Virus record (IMG/VR): IMGVR_UViG_3300005519_000315
Span: 1 to 20,502 of that record
Source: a virus
Strand: one strand, 5' to 3'
Length of the DNA: 20,502 bases
Of the stretch, positions 7,024-14,756 are shown one piece after another. Both the position numbers and the translations under genes were made by a program. How positions within the stretch are numbered: position 1 is the stretch's first letter; every line of letters starts with the position of its first letter. Below the pieces are notes generated by a model, which made no database searches, had not been told where the DNA came from, and saw only the letters and a list, made by a program, of their open reading frames with translations.

Positions 7024-7458
7024 TCAGTTTAGGGCGCGCTGGATGGTGGTCATCTTGCCGTTGACGCATTTGGTGACGACCTGCAAACGCTTCAGGTAAA
7101 GCTGGCCATTCTCACCTTCTACCATGCGCTGCGTGACACCACCCGTTGGCCAGCGACAGGTCGGCTCCGTCATGTTGCCCTGTGCATCGAGCACAGGCGC
7201 AACATCTTGGCCGTTGAACCTATAGTGCGGCGGTGATCCGGTGTCACCCTCTCTGGCCAGAGGCGAACCGCCGACTGTTACCGCCCCGGTTCCCCAGTTA
7301 GATGCTTCAAACCGAAATCCTTTTGAGAAATCTTTGCACCCGTCCTCGGGGGAGACGCCGCACGCGTAGGTATGGTCTGCGGTTACTTCATACACGGGGC
7401 TCGCGGATGCAGCGGTCGCGGAAAATGTAGCGCACAAAAGTGCGATAAGTGTCTTCAT
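7024..7458 (-). CDS. Secreted protein of unknown function in the immunity insert
   Basis: This is a 144-residue protein with a clear Sec signal peptide: MKT, a hydrophobic core LIALLCATF, and a probable cleavage after ASA (residue 19). The mature part has four cysteines (33, 41, 101, 131), which could form two disulfides in the periplasm. It has many glycines and aromatic residues but no domain I recognise. GAGGA stands ten bases before the ATG. It is the only minus-strand gene at this end of the insert and is convergent with ant, so it is not part of the late operon. TAATAT on the minus strand (7495-7490) could be a -10 element, without a clear -35. Position in an immunity module makes superinfection exclusion or lysogenic conversion plausible, not shown. 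Confidence 0.7.
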   Translation of the reverse strand: MKTLIALLCATFSATAASASPVYEVTADHTYACGVSPEDGCKDFSKGFRFEASNWGTGAVTVGGSPLAREGDTGSPPHYRFNGQDVAPVLDAQGNMTEPTCRWPTGGVTQRMVEGENGQLYLKRLQVVTKCVNGKMTTIQRALN

Positions 7459-7504
7459 CGACGGTTATTCCTCGGCTTGGGATCCGCAAATATTAGCGCA
7501 GGCT

Positions 7505-9112
7505 ATGCCAAATAATCTGACAATCGTCATCAGCGCGCTCGACAGGACGGGTGCGGGCTTCGCTTCGGCGAACCGGAACCTCCGCGCCATCGATCAAGCA
7601 ATGATGCGCACGACGCGCTCGTCGCAGCGAATGACGGCGGTGCAAAGCTTTGTGACTGGTGCGACACGCGCGAGCGCGCTCAGCGGCGCGTTGCTTGCCG
7701 GTGTCGTTGGTGCCGCCGCGCTTGTCACGTCGAAGATCCTCTCGATCGAGACAGCGTGGGCGAACACCGTGCGCAGCGTCAGCAACAAGTCCCTGACGCT
7801 CGGCATCGACGCCAAGCAGCTTTTCGGCATCCAGAACGCCGCGAAGTCGGTCGGCATTAGCGGGGAACAGGCGACATCGTCGGTGGAGGGCGTGACGCGC
7901 GGGTATTACGAGTCGACGCAGGGCCGCGATCCGCAAAAGCGGATGATTTATCAGGCGTACGGCATCAATGGACTCGATGCGCGCGGGCAGTTCAGTTCCG
8001 AGCGCCTGCTCGAGCAGATCGCCGCAGCGGGCGAGAGCGTGAATAGTCGGAACGGCCCACTCGCGCGGCACCGCCTGTTTGGAGCGCTCGACGCTAATGG
8101 CTTGGAAGATCTGTTGAACAAGGGTGCTGGTGGTGTACGCGATCGCTATGCGCGTGGCGTCGCGCTCGCACCGAGCGAGGACGATATTCGTCACGCGAAC
8201 GACTACGCCGAGGCGATGGCGAGGCTCGACGCGCAGTTCGACAAGACGAAGCAGACAATACTCGGCGGCCTTGCTCCGGCGCTGACAACCTTCCTCGAAG
8301 GTGTCGAGCGCGTCATTGCGCGCGTGAATGGGCAGGACTTTGTTCCGACGCGCTGGAATGGCAGCACCTACGTCCCGGCATCGTCGCCCGATGCGCCGCC
8401 TGCCGCGAACCTCGGCGACCGCGCGATCGATGGACTAGAAAAATTTGGCAACTTCCTGCGCGGAAACGGCGCGCGCACAAACGCGCAAGTTGGCGCTGAG
8501 CCGAACGCCAATGTTCCTTATGCGGTGAAGTTCTTTGAGGATCGTGGCTGGACCAGAGCACAGGCAATCGGACTTACTGCAAACCCCTTGCACGAGAGCG
8601 GGCTTGACCCAGTTGCAGAGGGAGATAACGGGAAGGCGTTCGGTGTCGCGCAATGGCACCCTGATCGTCAAGCGAATTTTGAGCAGTGGGCAGGGCACTC
8701 GATCCGTACGTCAACTTTGGACGAACAACTGGCGTTCATGAATCACGAGCTTCGCAATGGCACAGAGCAACGCGCCGGTGCGGCGCTCGAAATGGCTCGC
8801 ACGCCAGAGGAGGCCGCCAGCGTTGTCTCCCGTCTGTACGAGCGTCCCGCAAATGCTGCTGCGGAAGCAACGGCGCGCGCAGCGACGGCGAGCCGCATCG
8901 CTGGCCTCTATTCCGGCGGCCAGCCACCAGCTGCTGCGCAACAAGACGCGGCACCGGCGCGGTCGGACGGCGAGTTGCGCGTGAAGGTCGAACTCGGAAA
9001 CCTGCCGAAGGGATCGCGCGCTGAAGTATCTGGCACGCCTAATGTGAAATCGACGGTGGAGCGAGGCTCAACCGGATCAACCAGCCAATTCGCGCTCGGA
9101 GCGACGTACTGA
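7505..9112 (+). CDS. Tail tape measure protein with C-terminal Phage_lysozyme2 domain
   Basis: This 535-residue protein should set tail length and enter the periplasm during infection. The N-terminus (LTIVISALDRTGAGF) and the segment LGIDAKQLFGIQNAAKSVGI followed by HRLFGALDANGLEDLLNKG are typical of tape measures. A hydrophobic stretch lies at about residues 59-79. Residues 338-450 match the tail-associated Phage_lysozyme2 domain: KFFEDRGWTRAQAIGLTANP, LHESGLDP with a likely catalytic glutamate at 364, and FGVAQWHPDRQANFEQW. The C-terminal LGNLPKGSRAEV stretch is also common in tape measures. It is short for a contractile phage. It overlaps the next gene by one base and follows the insert rather than the chaperone, an unusual order. 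Confidence 0.82.
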   Translation: MPNNLTIVISALDRTGAGFASANRNLRAIDQAMMRTTRSSQRMTAVQSFVTGATRASALSGALLAGVVGAAALVTSKILSIETAWANTVRSVSNKSLTLGIDAKQLFGIQNAAKSVGISGEQATSSVEGVTRGYYESTQGRDPQKRMIYQAYGINGLDARGQFSSERLLEQIAAAGESVNSRNGPLARHRLFGALDANGLEDLLNKGAGGVRDRYARGVALAPSEDDIRHANDYAEAMARLDAQFDKTKQTILGGLAPALTTFLEGVERVIARVNGQDFVPTRWNGSTYVPASSPDAPPAANLGDRAIDGLEKFGNFLRGNGARTNAQVGAEPNANVPYAVKFFEDRGWTRAQAIGLTANPLHESGLDPVAEGDNGKAFGVAQWHPDRQANFEQWAGHSIRTSTLDEQLAFMNHELRNGTEQRAGAALEMARTPEEAASVVSRLYERPANAAAEATARAATASRIAGLYSGGQPPAAAQQDAAPARSDGELRVKVELGNLPKGSRAEVSGTPNVKSTVERGSTGSTSQFALGATY

Positions 9113-10191
9113 TGAATTCGCTCGTTGTGACGCTGCCGGAATCGAAGATCTCGATCACCGGCTGGAAAGGCGCGCGCGTGACGCGTTCGATCGAGAGCTG
9201 CACCGGATCGTTCGTTTTGGAAATGACCGAGCGGTTTCCCGACGAGGTCGACGAGGCAACGCTGATAGGCGGTGTGCCGATTCAGATCGCGATCGATGCC
9301 GACAACCTGCTTCTGACCGGGTATGTCGACACCGTCGAATACATCATCACGCCGCACGAGCATCTGATCCGAGCAACCGGCCGCGGCCGATGTGAGGATC
9401 TGATCGACTGCAGTGCGCCCGTCGATCGGATTCTGGCAAATAGCCGAATCGATGCTGTTTGTCGCGCGCTGGTGAAAAACTTCGACATCGAGGTGGTGGT
9501 CAGCGCAAGCCTGCAGGCGGTGATCGATGACCTTCCGACGATCCCGTTTCAGTTGATCTCGATTTCCGAAACGCCGTGGGAGATCATCGAGCGTTGCTGC
9601 CGTTACAGCGGCGTGCTCGCGTTCGAGCTTGAAGATGGCTCGTTGTGTCTCGCGCTTGCCGGTGACGCACTCGGATCGACGGGCCTCGAGCTCGGCGCGA
9701 ACGTCGAATCGGCGGTGTCAGTGAAGAGTTCGTTAGGGCGCTTTTCGAGCGTCTCGGGCGTGCTGACGAATTACAACAACGCGACGGACATTGGCGTCAA
9801 CTTGCTGCCGGAATACACGGCGTATGACCCGGGCGTGAAGCGGTACAGGCCGAAGTTCATCGTGTCGGAGCAGCCTTCGTCCGATCGGACGTATCTGCAG
9901 CGGCGCGTCGACTGGCAGATCGCACGCGCTTATGGCATGTCGCGGCAGGTGCGCGTGCTGGTCGACAGTTGGACCGATTCGAGTGGCTCACCCTGGTATC
10001 TGAACTATCAGGTGCCGGTCACGATGCCGCTGCTCAAGATCCCGGAGAAGACGCTGCTGCTCATCACTGAGATCAGTTTCATCCTCGACGAGAACGGCAC
10101 GCATACCGAGCTTCTGCTCGCGCCGAGGCAGGCATATCTTCCCGAGCCGCTCGTTCTACAACGCATTGATCCGGACATCGCGCCGGCCTAA
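9112..10191 (+). CDS. Baseplate hub protein (Mu gp44 / gpP-like)
   Basis: This 359-residue hub component would form the trimeric platform under the tube. The pattern is that of Mu gp44: VTLPESKISITGWKGARVTR, SFVLEMTERFP, then LLTGYVDTVEY, a RATGRGRCEDLIDCSA segment in the middle, and a C-terminal PVTMPLLKIPEKTLLLITEI region. The start ATG shares a base with the tape measure stop (TGATG) and GGAG lies upstream in that gene, so translation is coupled. The gp45-type spike follows immediately, as in Mu. Length fits the family (about 350-380). Confidence 0.9.
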   Translation: MNSLVVTLPESKISITGWKGARVTRSIESCTGSFVLEMTERFPDEVDEATLIGGVPIQIAIDADNLLLTGYVDTVEYIITPHEHLIRATGRGRCEDLIDCSAPVDRILANSRIDAVCRALVKNFDIEVVVSASLQAVIDDLPTIPFQLISISETPWEIIERCCRYSGVLAFELEDGSLCLALAGDALGSTGLELGANVESAVSVKSSLGRFSSVSGVLTNYNNATDIGVNLLPEYTAYDPGVKRYRPKFIVSEQPSSDRTYLQRRVDWQIARAYGMSRQVRVLVDSWTDSSGSPWYLNYQVPVTMPLLKIPEKTLLLITEISFILDENGTHTELLLAPRQAYLPEPLVLQRIDPDIAPA

Positions 10192-10201
10192 AGGACCTTG
10201 A

Positions 10202-10765
10202 ATGCTCGACGCATTGAACGTGCTCTCACGGCGGATTCGTCTGTTCGTGAGCCGCGCGGTGATCTCGTTCGTCGATGATTCGCGAACAGTTCAATACCTG
10301 CAGGCGAAGATAAACGCGCTTGAGACGGTCGGTGACATACCGCGCTACGTCGAGTATGGCCTGTCATCGAATCCGCCGCTCGGGTCCGAGGCACTGATCG
10401 TGTTCGGCAATGGAGAGCGCACGAACGGCATCGTCATCGCCACGTCGAACGCGAAATATCGGGTCACGGCATTGGCGACCGGCGAGGTTGTCGTGCACGA
10501 CAACACGGGGCAGAAGGTTTATCTCTCGCAATCGGGTATGCGTCTCGACGGCGGTGGAAAGCAAATCACATTGACGAATACACCGGTGGTTCTCGCTGAT
10601 ACGCCGATTCTTCGATGCACGGGCGACATCATCGACAACTACGGCGTCAACACGCGCACGGTCGCGGGCATGCGGACCGTAGCAAACGGGCACACCCATC
10701 CGATCACGAACGTCCAGACCGGCAGCAGCACCATCAACACGCAGCCGCCGACACAGCCGGAGTAA
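10202..10765 (+). CDS. Baseplate spike protein (Mu gp45-like)
   Basis: This 187-residue central spike pierces the outer membrane. Residues 1-110 contain the OB-fold-like region with RRIRLFVSRAVISFVDDS and GYVEYGLSSNPPLGSEA-type features of the gp45 family. Residues 115-187 are repetitive beta sequence expected to form a trimeric beta-helix. At the tip is GHTHP with His164 and His166, the HxH motif that holds a metal ion (iron) at the apex in P2 and Mu spikes. AGGA just before the ATG and an 11-base gap from the hub gene support the start. Family, length and neighbours agree. Confidence 0.9.
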   Translation: MLDALNVLSRRIRLFVSRAVISFVDDSRTVQYLQAKINALETVGDIPRYVEYGLSSNPPLGSEALIVFGNGERTNGIVIATSNAKYRVTALATGEVVVHDNTGQKVYLSQSGMRLDGGGKQITLTNTPVVLADTPILRCTGDIIDNYGVNTRTVAGMRTVANGHTHPITNVQTGSSTINTQPPTQPE

Positions 10766-10768
10766 TAG

Positions 10769-11215
10769 ATGCCTGATATCAGCATCGTCTGGGATGCCAC
10801 GAACAGCCGCGGAGATTGGCAGCAACTCGGGCCTGACCTGCTCACCGGTAACGATCTGCAAACAGCTGTTTTGCTAAGCCTTTTCACGGATCGAGTTGCG
10901 AACGCCGACGACGTCATTCCAGACGGCACTGGCGACCCGCGCGGCTGGTGGGGCGATCTCGACGAAGACACGCCGATCGGCTCTCGGCTCTGGTTGCTCG
11001 ATCGATCGAAGCAGACTCAAGAGGTGCTCAACAACGCGCGCGACTACATCGTTGAGGCGCTGCAATGGCTCGTTGATGACGGCGTCGTCGCGAGCATGGA
11101 TGTTCAGACGGAATGGACGCGCGACACGTTTCTTGGCGCGCAGATCACGCTCTATCAACCGGCCGGGCCCAGCGTCTCCATGACGTACGCATGGGCGTGG
11201 CAACAGCTCACTTGA
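10769..11215 (+). CDS. Baseplate wedge protein (Mu gp46-like)
   Basis: This 148-residue protein of the phage GP46 family is the functional counterpart of T4 gp25 in the wedge that links sheath to baseplate. The family pattern is clear: GPDLLTGNDLQTAVLLSLFT, then DPRGWWGDLDEDTPIGSRLW, and EVLNNARDYIVEALQWLVDD. The GGWWGD-type glycine-tryptophan segment and the SRLWLLDR that follows are the most diagnostic. GGAG at 10758-10761 precedes the ATG. The gp47-type gene begins two bases after the stop. Confidence 0.92.
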   Translation: MPDISIVWDATNSRGDWQQLGPDLLTGNDLQTAVLLSLFTDRVANADDVIPDGTGDPRGWWGDLDEDTPIGSRLWLLDRSKQTQEVLNNARDYIVEALQWLVDDGVVASMDVQTEWTRDTFLGAQITLYQPAGPSVSMTYAWAWQQLT

Positions 11216-11216
11216 T

Positions 11217-12380
11217 ATGCCATTCCACCGAAAAACGCTCTCCACCTTGATCAGTGAGGTGGCGGCCGACATCAACTCGGCCTTGCAGGGTGCTGATGCA
11301 ACACTGCGTCGCACGGTTCTGAAGGTGGTCGGCAAGGTGCAGGCCGGAATGTCGAACCTGCAGATGGGATACCTTGACTGGATCGCAAAGCAGGCGGTTC
11401 CATTCACTGCCGAAGATGAGTATCTGGAGGGTTGGGCGGCGCTCAAGAAGGTCTATCGCAAGACCGCGACGCCGGCACAGCTGATTGCTTCGTTCGCGGG
11501 CGTCACGGGAACCGTGCTCAATGCGGGGACGCCGGTCATGCGCGGCGATGGGGCCGCGTACATGACGGCCTCAACAGCGACTGTCGGCGTAGGCGGCTTG
11601 TTGTCTGTGACTATCGTGGCGACCGACGCTGGATCGGATGGCAATGCGGACGTGGGAACGACCGTAGGGCTAGGCGCGCCAGTCACTGGCATCCAGTCCG
11701 TGGGCGCGATCACGGGAACAGTGGCATCCGGCGCGGACATAGAAGATAACGATGACTTGCGCACGCGAATGCTCGCTGCCTACCAGAACACGCCGCAAGG
11801 CGGCGACCTGAACGACTATGTCGGGTGGGCGCTCGCGGTCCCGGGCGTGACACGAGCCTGGTGCGCACCGAACGGCTTCGGAGCCGGCACGGTCGTGATC
11901 TACACGATGTGTGACTCGGCAGAGGCTTCACATAACGGATTCCCACAAGGCACGAACGGCGTATCGCAATATGACAAAGGGCCAGGCGGTACGCCGCGCG
12001 GCACGGTCGCGACTGGCGACCAGCTCGTTGTTGCCGACGCCGTCGTCAATCAGCAGCCGGTCACGGCGCTCGTTTATTCGTGCGCACCCGTCGCGAACAG
12101 TCTGACGTTCACGCTTTCCGGCCTGCTGGGCACATCGACCGCGACTCGCGCTGCGATTGCTTCGGCGATCTCCGACGTGTTGTTTCGTAACGGCGACCCG
12201 CGCGCAGGGACGATCAATCGATCAGACATCGAATCCGCGATCGCATCTGTTTCAGGTACGAGCGGCTTCGTCATAACGCTCGTGCAGGGTCTCGTTGGCG
12301 TGACGACCACCACCTATCCGGGAAATATCACGAGCGGGTTCGGTCAGCTTCCAGTGCTCGCCGGCGTGAACTACGTTTGA
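11217..12380 (+). CDS. Baseplate J-like protein (Mu gp47-like)
   Basis: This 387-residue wedge protein is homologous in role to P2 gpJ and T4 gp6, forming the ring that triggers sheath contraction. The N-terminus has the Baseplate_J pattern: LSTLISEVAADINSALQGAD, then MSNLQMGYLDWIAKQAVPFT and EYLEGWAALKKVYRKTAT. The middle has GAPVTGIQSVGAITGTVASG and DIEDNDDLRTRMLAAYQNTP, followed by GGDLNDYVGWALAVPGVTRA, all typical. The end has NRSDIESAIASVSGT. Length fits the family. The Shine-Dalgarno is weak, and coupling to the gene two bases upstream is likely. Confidence 0.93.
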   Translation: MPFHRKTLSTLISEVAADINSALQGADATLRRTVLKVVGKVQAGMSNLQMGYLDWIAKQAVPFTAEDEYLEGWAALKKVYRKTATPAQLIASFAGVTGTVLNAGTPVMRGDGAAYMTASTATVGVGGLLSVTIVATDAGSDGNADVGTTVGLGAPVTGIQSVGAITGTVASGADIEDNDDLRTRMLAAYQNTPQGGDLNDYVGWALAVPGVTRAWCAPNGFGAGTVVIYTMCDSAEASHNGFPQGTNGVSQYDKGPGGTPRGTVATGDQLVVADAVVNQQPVTALVYSCAPVANSLTFTLSGLLGTSTATRAAIASAISDVLFRNGDPRAGTINRSDIESAIASVSGTSGFVITLVQGLVGVTTTTYPGNITSGFGQLPVLAGVNYV

Positions 12381-12387
12381 GGAATCC

Positions 12388-12984
12388 ATGCTTGCACCGA
12401 ACTTCAAGGCGGCCGATTTTCTGGCCGCCATGCAGGCGCTTCTGCCTCGTGGCCGCGTGTGGCCGCGCGATCCAGACACGGTCCAGTCCAAGGTTCTGTC
12501 CGGGCTAGCGCCAAGCTATGAGCGGCAGACGGCGCGAGCGAATTACCTACTGGTCGACGCATTCCCTTCGACGACGTACGAGCTCCTCCCCGAGTGGGAG
12601 TCGACGCTTGGCTTGCCGGATCCATGCGCCGGGGCCGCGCCGACAATCCCGCAGCGTCGACAGCAGGTGATCGCGCGCCTTATCACCACCGGCGGAGCAT
12701 CGATTCCGCTCCTAACCGCGTTCGCTGCCTCGCTGGGATACACCGTAACGATCACCCAGTTCACGCAGGCGCGCGCCGGGATGTTGCGGGCGGGGCAGCC
12801 GGTCAACGGATACGACTGGAATTTCGCCTGGAAGATCACCGCGCCGCTCAATACGGTCGTGCGTGCAGTAGCGGGCGCAATGGCCGCGGGAGATCCGCTG
12901 GCGTCGTGGGGCAACAACGTTCTCGAGTGCGAGTTCCGGGCGGTAATGCCGGCGCACACCATTCCAATTTTCGCGTACGCCTAA
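12388..12984 (+). CDS. Baseplate / tail protein gp48 (DUF2313, YmfQ-like)
   Basis: This 198-residue protein is of the family that connects the baseplate to tail fibres (P2 gpI and Mu gp48 position). Diagnostic parts: the N-terminus FLAAMQALLPRGRVWPRDPD, DAFPSTTYELLPEWESTLGL, then ERRQQVIA-type helix (RRQQVIARLITTGGASIP) and a C-terminal beta segment ending FECEFRAV-like. GAGGA six bases before the ATG supports the start. It is directly followed by the fibre gene, the usual order. Confidence 0.88.
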   Translation: MLAPNFKAADFLAAMQALLPRGRVWPRDPDTVQSKVLSGLAPSYERQTARANYLLVDAFPSTTYELLPEWESTLGLPDPCAGAAPTIPQRRQQVIARLITTGGASIPLLTAFAASLGYTVTITQFTQARAGMLRAGQPVNGYDWNFAWKITAPLNTVVRAVAGAMAAGDPLASWGNNVLECEFRAVMPAHTIPIFAYA

Positions 12985-12996
12985 GAGGGCAATCAC

Positions 12997-13821
12997 ATGT
13001 TTCGAATCGATGACCCGACTGCAGCGACGTCGCTTCCAGCACCAGAAGCGGCCGGCACGGAAGGCTATTTCACAGAAGGCAATCCGACGGCTGGCACGCC
13101 CGCAACGAACGTCCGCGGATCGTGGCTGAACATGATTCAGGAGGAGCTTCGAGCAATTGTCGTGGCGGCCGGACTTGCTCCGAGTAAGACCACCTACACG
13201 CAGGTTCGCGACGCGATCAAAACCATGGTGGGCTTCCGCAACATCTTTGCGGCGGCGAACTCGACTACGTTCACAGTTCCCTCATGGTGCAACGTTATTA
13301 AGTGCCGCGTCTGGGGCGGAGGAGGAGGCGCTGGAGGCACTAATGGAGCCTCTGCTGCTGCCTCTGGCGGAAACGGAGGCGGCTATACAGAAGGTGTGTT
13401 CTCAGTCACTCCGGGACAAGTGTTGACGGTCACTGTTGGAGCTGGAGGGACGTCCGGGCCGGTCGGCAGCAATGGCGGAACTGGCGGAACGAGTTCCGTC
13501 GGTGCCCTGTGTTCCGCGACGGGCGGTGGTGGCGGCGTCGGCATCAATAGTGGTTCTGCCGCGGGCAATACGACGACCTTCGGTAACGGCGCTGGTGGCG
13601 TGATCAACGTCACGGGCCAAGGTGCATCGAGCGGCTTTCTATTTGGCACCTCGTACGCGGGCTCGCAGGGTGGCGGCACGTTCGGCGCTCCGCCATCGCC
13701 TATGGCATTGGGGCGAGCCGGCTATAACGGGCTTTTTCCTGGTGGTGCTGGCAGCGGCGCGGCCGGCGGGAATTTCGCGGGCGGCGCAGGTGCCGGCGGC
13801 CTCGTTATCATCGAATATTGA
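12997..13821 (+). CDS. Short tail fibre / adhesin, glycine-rich C-terminal domain
   Basis: This is a 274-residue protein. Residues 20-75 carry a module common at the N-terminus of fibres: GYFTEGNPTAGTPATNVRGS followed by WLNMIQEELRAIV and a YTQVRDAIKTM helix. Residues 85-105 are a beta strand pair (TFTVPSWCNVIKCRVWGGG). From about 105 the chain is dominated by GG and GGxGG runs and ends in GAGGLVIIEY. Such polyglycine regions occur in phage receptor-binding tips where glycine helices pack side by side. GAGGG stands before the ATG. The assembly chaperone follows, so this is very likely the host-recognition fibre. Its receptor cannot be read from sequence. Confidence 0.78.
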   Translation: MFRIDDPTAATSLPAPEAAGTEGYFTEGNPTAGTPATNVRGSWLNMIQEELRAIVVAAGLAPSKTTYTQVRDAIKTMVGFRNIFAAANSTTFTVPSWCNVIKCRVWGGGGGAGGTNGASAAASGGNGGGYTEGVFSVTPGQVLTVTVGAGGTSGPVGSNGGTGGTSSVGALCSATGGGGGVGINSGSAAGNTTTFGNGAGGVINVTGQGASSGFLFGTSYAGSQGGGTFGAPPSPMALGRAGYNGLFPGGAGSGAAGGNFAGGAGAGGLVIIEY

Positions 13822-13829
13822 GGAACGAC

Positions 13830-14255
13830 ATGATCTACGCACGCATTGAAAACGGGTTGGCTGTGGAGATCGTCGAGCCGATGCTCGATGATGACGGCAA
13901 CGAAGTGCCGATCGAAGATCGATTCCATCCTGAGATCGTCGCAACGCTGATCGACATCACGGGCGTTCAGCCGTCTCCGAGGCAGGGGTGGACATTCGAC
14001 GGTACAAACTTCGCAGAATACGTACCGCCGCCTCGCGCTTCATCAGAGATCCTTGCGACGGACACGGGCGTCCGAGACGTTTTGCTTGCAGAAGCGACTG
14101 CACGTATCGCCCCGCTGCAAGATGCTGTTGATCTTGACGAGGCAACAGACGCCGAAATCGCATTACTCAAGCAGTGGAAGCAGTATCGCGTCGGTGTCAA
14201 TCGCGTCGATCTCACGCAAGCAACTCCGGTGTGGCCAACCGTGCCCTCAGCATAG
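13830..14255 (+). CDS. Tail fibre assembly protein (Caudo_TAP)
   Basis: This 141-residue chaperone is needed to fold or attach tail fibres. The ATG at 13830 is preferred to a TTG at 13818, because the GAGG at 13820-13823 then sits six bases upstream and the gene follows the fibre stop by 8 bases. The family signature is near the C-terminus: IAPLQDAVDLDEATDAEIAL, LLKQWKQYRVGVNRVDLTQ, then PVWPTVPS. The N-terminal half (residues 1-75) is the more variable beta-rich part, including a GWTFDGTNFAEY strand. A terminator follows. Confidence 0.92.
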   Translation: MIYARIENGLAVEIVEPMLDDDGNEVPIEDRFHPEIVATLIDITGVQPSPRQGWTFDGTNFAEYVPPPRASSEILATDTGVRDVLLAEATARIAPLQDAVDLDEATDAEIALLKQWKQYRVGVNRVDLTQATPVWPTVPSA

Positions 14256-14274
14256 GACGCGCATCATCGCTTAT

Positions 14275-14299
14275 AGCCGCCTCCGGGCGGCTTTTTTTA
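14275..14299 (+). terminator. Intrinsic terminator after the fibre genes
   Basis: The stem AGCCGCC (14275-14281) / GGCGGCT (14286-14292) with a four-base loop TCCG is followed by seven T. It marks the end of the tail-fibre unit and precedes the lysis region by under 40 bases. Confidence 0.85.
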
Positions 14300-14336
14300 T
14301 GACCGGATGACCGGCGAGATTACGAGGGCAATACCG

Positions 14337-14756
14337 ATGTCGGAATTCTGGAACGAGGGCGTCAAGTCGATCGTGACTGCCCTCGGAAGCGTGGGCACGT
14401 TCTGGGTCGGCGGCCGAATGTGGCGGCAGATAGACCGCCGCCGACAAGCAGAGAGTGAAGGCGAAGCCAACATCGTCAAGGCTGATTCAGCCGCTCAGGT
14501 TGAAGCGATCGGGCGGTTTGAGCGGCTCGCGACATTGGCGGAAGAGCGTGCCGGCCGAGCAGAGGCGCGAGAACTACTCGCAGTGCAGCGCGCTGACCGC
14601 GCCGAGGAACTCATGCGTGCCGCAGAGCAACGAGCCGACGCGGCCGATCGGCGTGCCCAGCACGCGGAGTCGGAGGTGCTCGAACTGAAAACTCGGATCG
14701 AACGTCTTGAGCGTGCGATCGACAACCGGAGGGAATCAGATGTCTCGCGTTCGTGA
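14337..14756 (+). CDS. Membrane-anchored coiled-coil protein, function unknown
   Basis: This protein is 139 residues from the ATG at 14337, chosen because GAGG (14324-14327) stands nine bases upstream; an ATG at 14307 is in frame but has no ribosome site. Residues 8-27 (GVKSIVTALGSVGTFWVGG) form one short hydrophobic segment, followed by basic residues RQIDRRRQ. Residues 35-130 are a long alanine-, arginine- and glutamate-rich helix of coiled-coil type (EERAGRAEARELLAVQRADR). I recognise no family. Its place before the holin and its overlap with another single-membrane-segment gene suggest a part in lysis or in timing of lysis, which is only inference. Confidence 0.65.
   Translation: MSEFWNEGVKSIVTALGSVGTFWVGGRMWRQIDRRRQAESEGEANIVKADSAAQVEAIGRFERLATLAEERAGRAEARELLAVQRADRAEELMRAAEQRADAADRRAQHAESEVLELKTRIERLERAIDNRRESDVSRS

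Noticed and set aside
7493-8194. Minus-strand open frame of 233 codons opposite the tape measure
   Set aside because: Shadow frame with arginine-rich composition; the opposite strand has a recognisable tape measure N-terminus.
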